A stretch of DNA of 25,821 bases, from the IMG/VR virus record IMGVR_UViG_3300034031_000055, positions 1 to 25,821 of that record. One strand, 5' to 3'. A program made the translations under genes and the position numbers. The DNA is from a virus. Within the stretch, counting starts at the first letter, position 1. The number at the start of each line of letters is the position of its first letter. Below, piece after piece: positions 23,792 through 25,821 of this stretch. The notes under the pieces are model-generated. The model saw only the letters and a list, made by a program, of their open reading frames with translations. It was not told the DNA's origin and did not search any database.

Positions 23792-24121
23792 ATGGGACTG
23801 CTTTTATTTTTTATTGCTTGGATACTGATCTTACCTCTTACGATCATTAATTACATTATTGTTTGGAAAAAAGGGTATTTCCTTGACACAGCTTTAAGCT
23901 TGGATAAGTTTGGGAACCGAGAATACCGGACGCTTTGGAACCTAACTTTAAGAAAAAAAAATGGTTATGAATTTGGTGTGGTAAACGAAACTATATCCAG
24001 TGCACTGGGAAAGAATCAACGTGATGGTACACTGACAACAACAGGTAAGGTGCTTTGTTTTATTCTTGACACATTAGATAAGGACCATTGCAGAAAATCA
24101 ATAAACGAATTACATAAATGA
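23792..24121 (+). CDS. Membrane protein of lysis region
   Basis: The 109-residue product has one N-terminal hydrophobic segment (about 3-25, LLLFFIAWILILPLTIINYIIVW), then a soluble part with ETISSALGKNQRDGTLTTTGKVL (about 66-88) and HCRKSINE near the end. It overlaps the holin start by 4 bases (ATGA), which couples the two. I have an impression of similar sequences near lysis genes of Bacteroidota phages but cannot name a family. It could assist the holin, act as a pinholin-like or antiholin-like factor, or be unrelated to lysis. Membrane placement is clear; function is inferred from position. Confidence 0.65.
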   Translation: MGLLLFFIAWILILPLTIINYIIVWKKGYFLDTALSLDKFGNREYRTLWNLTLRKKNGYEFGVVNETISSALGKNQRDGTLTTTGKVLCFILDTLDKDHCRKSINELHK

Positions 24122-24666
24122 AATCAATAATTATAAAAAGTCTCGGAGGCACGATGCTAAAAAGATGTGCCCAAGGCATACCATTTACTGAAAAGTTCTA
24201 TTTATGGCTTGTTTCCTTCGTTTCCGGAGTTCTGGCATACTATACCGACTTGCATCTGGCATTTTATATATTTCTGGGCGCAACTACACTGGACACGATA
24301 ACTTCAATCCATGTAGATGCAGTGAAAAAAGGATTAAAGTTTAATCCATTCAGAGGATACTTTTGGAAACAGATAACTTCCGGAGGATTGCGGGAGTGGG
24401 CAAAGAAAGTTTTTTTAGAATATGGAATCTATCTGATAATTGCATTCATGATTAACGAATGGGTTCTTAAAAGAATGGTTTTGTTTGAGGTTTTTGACAG
24501 AAAGCTCACTCTGCCTGTAATTGCACTTTACCTATTCTCTTTCATCGAGATTTGGAGCATTGGAGAGAATATCGAAAAAGCTGGGGGAACAAACCTATTT
24601 AAGAAAATCCTGCATTTCCTGCCAGATAAATACCAGCAAATTTTTAAAAATGAAAACAATGGATAA
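24118..24666 (+). CDS. Phage holin, phi29-like family
   Basis: Holins form holes in the inner membrane at a set time and release the endolysin. The 182-residue product has hydrophobic segments at about 27-62 (two closely spaced spans, ending FLGATTLDTITSI), 101-115 and 130-148. The phrase LDTITSI followed by a basic stretch matches the phage holin 4-type family. It starts inside the ATGA overlap with the upstream membrane gene, and its end overlaps the endolysin start by 17 bases. The length is on the long side for such holins, with a basic C-terminal tail. Confidence 0.75.
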   Translation: MKSIIIKSLGGTMLKRCAQGIPFTEKFYLWLVSFVSGVLAYYTDLHLAFYIFLGATTLDTITSIHVDAVKKGLKFNPFRGYFWKQITSGGLREWAKKVFLEYGIYLIIAFMINEWVLKRMVLFEVFDRKLTLPVIALYLFSFIEIWSIGENIEKAGGTNLFKKILHFLPDKYQQIFKNENNG

Positions 24667-25135
24667 ACCAACAAAAGAAAGAATTGGAAAACTTCATCCG
24701 GCTGTAAGAAAAGAAGTTACTGAAATAGTTGAAGCATGTGATAAAGCCCTGACTGGAAAAGCAAAAATAAGGATCACACAAGGCTTACGGACTATAGAAG
24801 AACAAAATCTTATGTATGCGCAGGGAAGAACGCTTCCCGGCAAAAAAATTACCAATGCAAAAGGAGGCCAGTCTGTCCACAACTATGGTTTTGCTGTTGA
24901 TATCTGCCTGATTATTGACGGAAAAACGGCATCATGGGACACGGCAAAAGACTGGGATAATGATGGCATTGCCGATTGGCAGGAAGTCGTGAAAGTATTT
25001 GCAAGATTTGGATGGAACTGGGGCGGCAACTGGAACACTTTCAAAGACATGCCACACTTCGACAAAATTGGCTTTGACAACTGGCGTACGCTCCAGCCAA
25101 AAAAGAGAGACAAAGAAGGCTATATCATTCTATAA
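24650..25135 (+). CDS. Endolysin, M15 family peptidase
   Basis: This zinc peptidase cleaves peptide bridges of the cell wall, of the L-Ala-D-Glu or D-Ala-D-Ala type. The start at ATG 24650 gives 161 residues; a second ATG at 24659 is possible, and the longer frame upstream is the holin shadow. The metal site SVHNYGFAVD has H77 and D84, and DMPHFD has H136 as third ligand. The segment RITQGLRTIEEQ (about 41-52) is usual for the family. DWDNDGIAD at 101-109 has the spacing D-x-D-x-D-G-x-x-D of a calcium loop. There is no signal peptide, so release needs the holin. Exact bond specificity cannot be told from sequence. Confidence 0.9.
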   Translation: MKTMDKPTKERIGKLHPAVRKEVTEIVEACDKALTGKAKIRITQGLRTIEEQNLMYAQGRTLPGKKITNAKGGQSVHNYGFAVDICLIIDGKTASWDTAKDWDNDGIADWQEVVKVFARFGWNWGGNWNTFKDMPHFDKIGFDNWRTLQPKKRDKEGYIIL

Positions 25136-25169
25136 GTACAATTTTCAATCAAAATTATATACAATAATC

Positions 25170-25508
25170 ATGAGAAATTATATACCTCACATTATTATTA
25201 CTATTCTGCTTATATCAATTGTATTCCAATGCGCGGACCAGATCTCGCTTACCGAACAGGTCGCCACAGAAAAACAGAAAGTAAAAGGCTTCGAAAAAGA
25301 TATTAAAGTTTTAAATACAAACGTGAAAATCTTGAACAATGTAAAAGATAGCCTTAATGTAAAGGTCAAGAATCTAGACTTAGAGCTGTCAAAAACCAAA
25401 AAAGAAATTTTAACCATCAGAAAAAAAAGAGATGAAAAAATCAATGTTATTAATAGTTATAATGCTAGCCAGCTTCAGCAGTTTTTCACAGAACGTTATC
25501 CTGAGTGA
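25170..25508 (+). CDS. Rz-like spanin, inner membrane component
   Basis: The open frame extends far upstream, but the ATG at 25170 gives 112 residues, MRNYIPHIIITILLISIVFQ, with an N-terminal membrane helix (about 5-21). A long coiled coil with heptad-like KVKGFEKDIKVLNTNVKILNNVKDSLNVKVKNLDLEL follows to about 95. This layout fits an inner membrane spanin subunit that connects to the outer membrane after wall digestion. The gene follows the endolysin by 34 bases and overlaps the next gene by 77 bases in the +1 frame, reminiscent of Rz/Rz1 overlap. The Cys after the helix (about residue 21) is not in a standard lipobox. Confidence 0.65.
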   Translation: MRNYIPHIIITILLISIVFQCADQISLTEQVATEKQKVKGFEKDIKVLNTNVKILNNVKDSLNVKVKNLDLELSKTKKEILTIRKKRDEKINVINSYNASQLQQFFTERYPE

Positions 25509-25821
25509 GAATCAAGCAAAAGCAGTTGCAATTGATCTGATTGCCGGAGATGCCTGCCGGCAGGAACTGGAAAGGACACAAGGTGCCTTAGAGCTTACTG
25601 AGACAAAAGTGGATTTGAAAGATAAAGTAATTTCTAACCTGGAGAACCAGAAAACCGAACTCCAGAAAATTAATGAAATTAGGCTTCAGGAGTTCCAGAG
25701 CTTGGAAAACATAGTCTTGCTTCGGGAAAAAGAACTGAAAAAACAGAAAAGGGTTTCTTTGTTTTATAAAATAATTGCAGTAACGGGGGTTTTAACTTCT
25801 GGTTTTCTAATTATAAAATAG
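25432..25821 (+). CDS. Putative lysis accessory / spanin-like protein
   Basis: The 129-residue product starts within the previous gene at ATG 25432. It has a signal-like N-terminus (MKKSMLLIVIMLASFSSFSQ, possible cleavage before NV), a section with DLIAGDACRQELERTQG (about 35-51), a coiled coil to about 105 and a C-terminal hydrophobic segment (about 107-128, SLFYKIIAVTGVLTSGFLI). It is complete: its stop is the last three bases of the window. Two membrane anchors, or a cleaved signal plus one anchor, around a periplasmic coiled coil suggest a partner of the upstream spanin. No lipobox is seen, so it is not a classic Rz1. Confidence 0.6.
   Translation: MKKSMLLIVIMLASFSSFSQNVILSENQAKAVAIDLIAGDACRQELERTQGALELTETKVDLKDKVISNLENQKTELQKINEIRLQEFQSLENIVLLREKELKKQKRVSLFYKIIAVTGVLTSGFLIIK

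Overview
The window looks like the structural and lysis half of a siphovirus (prophage or free phage) of a Bacteroidota host, most likely a Flavobacterium-like flavobacterium. The host call rests on low GC, A-rich sequence before start codons in place of Shine-Dalgarno sites, TAnnTTTG-type -7 boxes, a type IX secretion (T9SS) C-terminal sorting domain, a lipoprotein with a surface-export signal, and a SprB-like domain in a tail protein. No integrase, repressor, replication gene or small terminase is present, so lysogeny cannot be judged from this window.

Layout: (1) 25-3097, a small ORF, large terminase and portal, closed by a strong terminator. (2) 3237-6171, a second transcription unit with its own promoter/operator: scaffold candidate, decoration protein, major capsid protein and a connector candidate. 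(3) 6175-12632, tail terminator candidate, tail tube, small overlapping ORFs, a foldable intergenic RNA, a chaperone-position gene and a TP901-type tape measure of 1242 residues. (4) 12672-16484, an AT-rich accessory (moron) island between the tape measure and the tail tip: a secreted protein, a gene cut by an in-frame TAA, a surface lipoprotein, a small ORF, a decayed gap and a T9SS cargo protein. (5) 16654-20914, two large tail-tip proteins. (6) 20938-21316, a two-gene cassette on the minus strand. (7) 21423-23774, a repeat-containing tail fibre. (8) 23792-25821, the lysis module: membrane protein, holin, M15 endolysin and two overlapping spanin-like genes.

The strongest unexplained signal is a 17-bp dyad, ATAACATAATATGTTAT, present identically at three places (before the capsid operon, the tail-tip operon and the fibre gene). 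Each copy abuts a TAnnTTTG -7 box. A one-base variant occurs twice more, the same 17-mer in opposite orientations, and one of these faces the minus-strand cassette. This looks like a phage-wide control circuit in which one regulator governs several structural promoters. The moron island is the other point of interest: at least three of its products carry export signals, using two or three different surface routes of the host.
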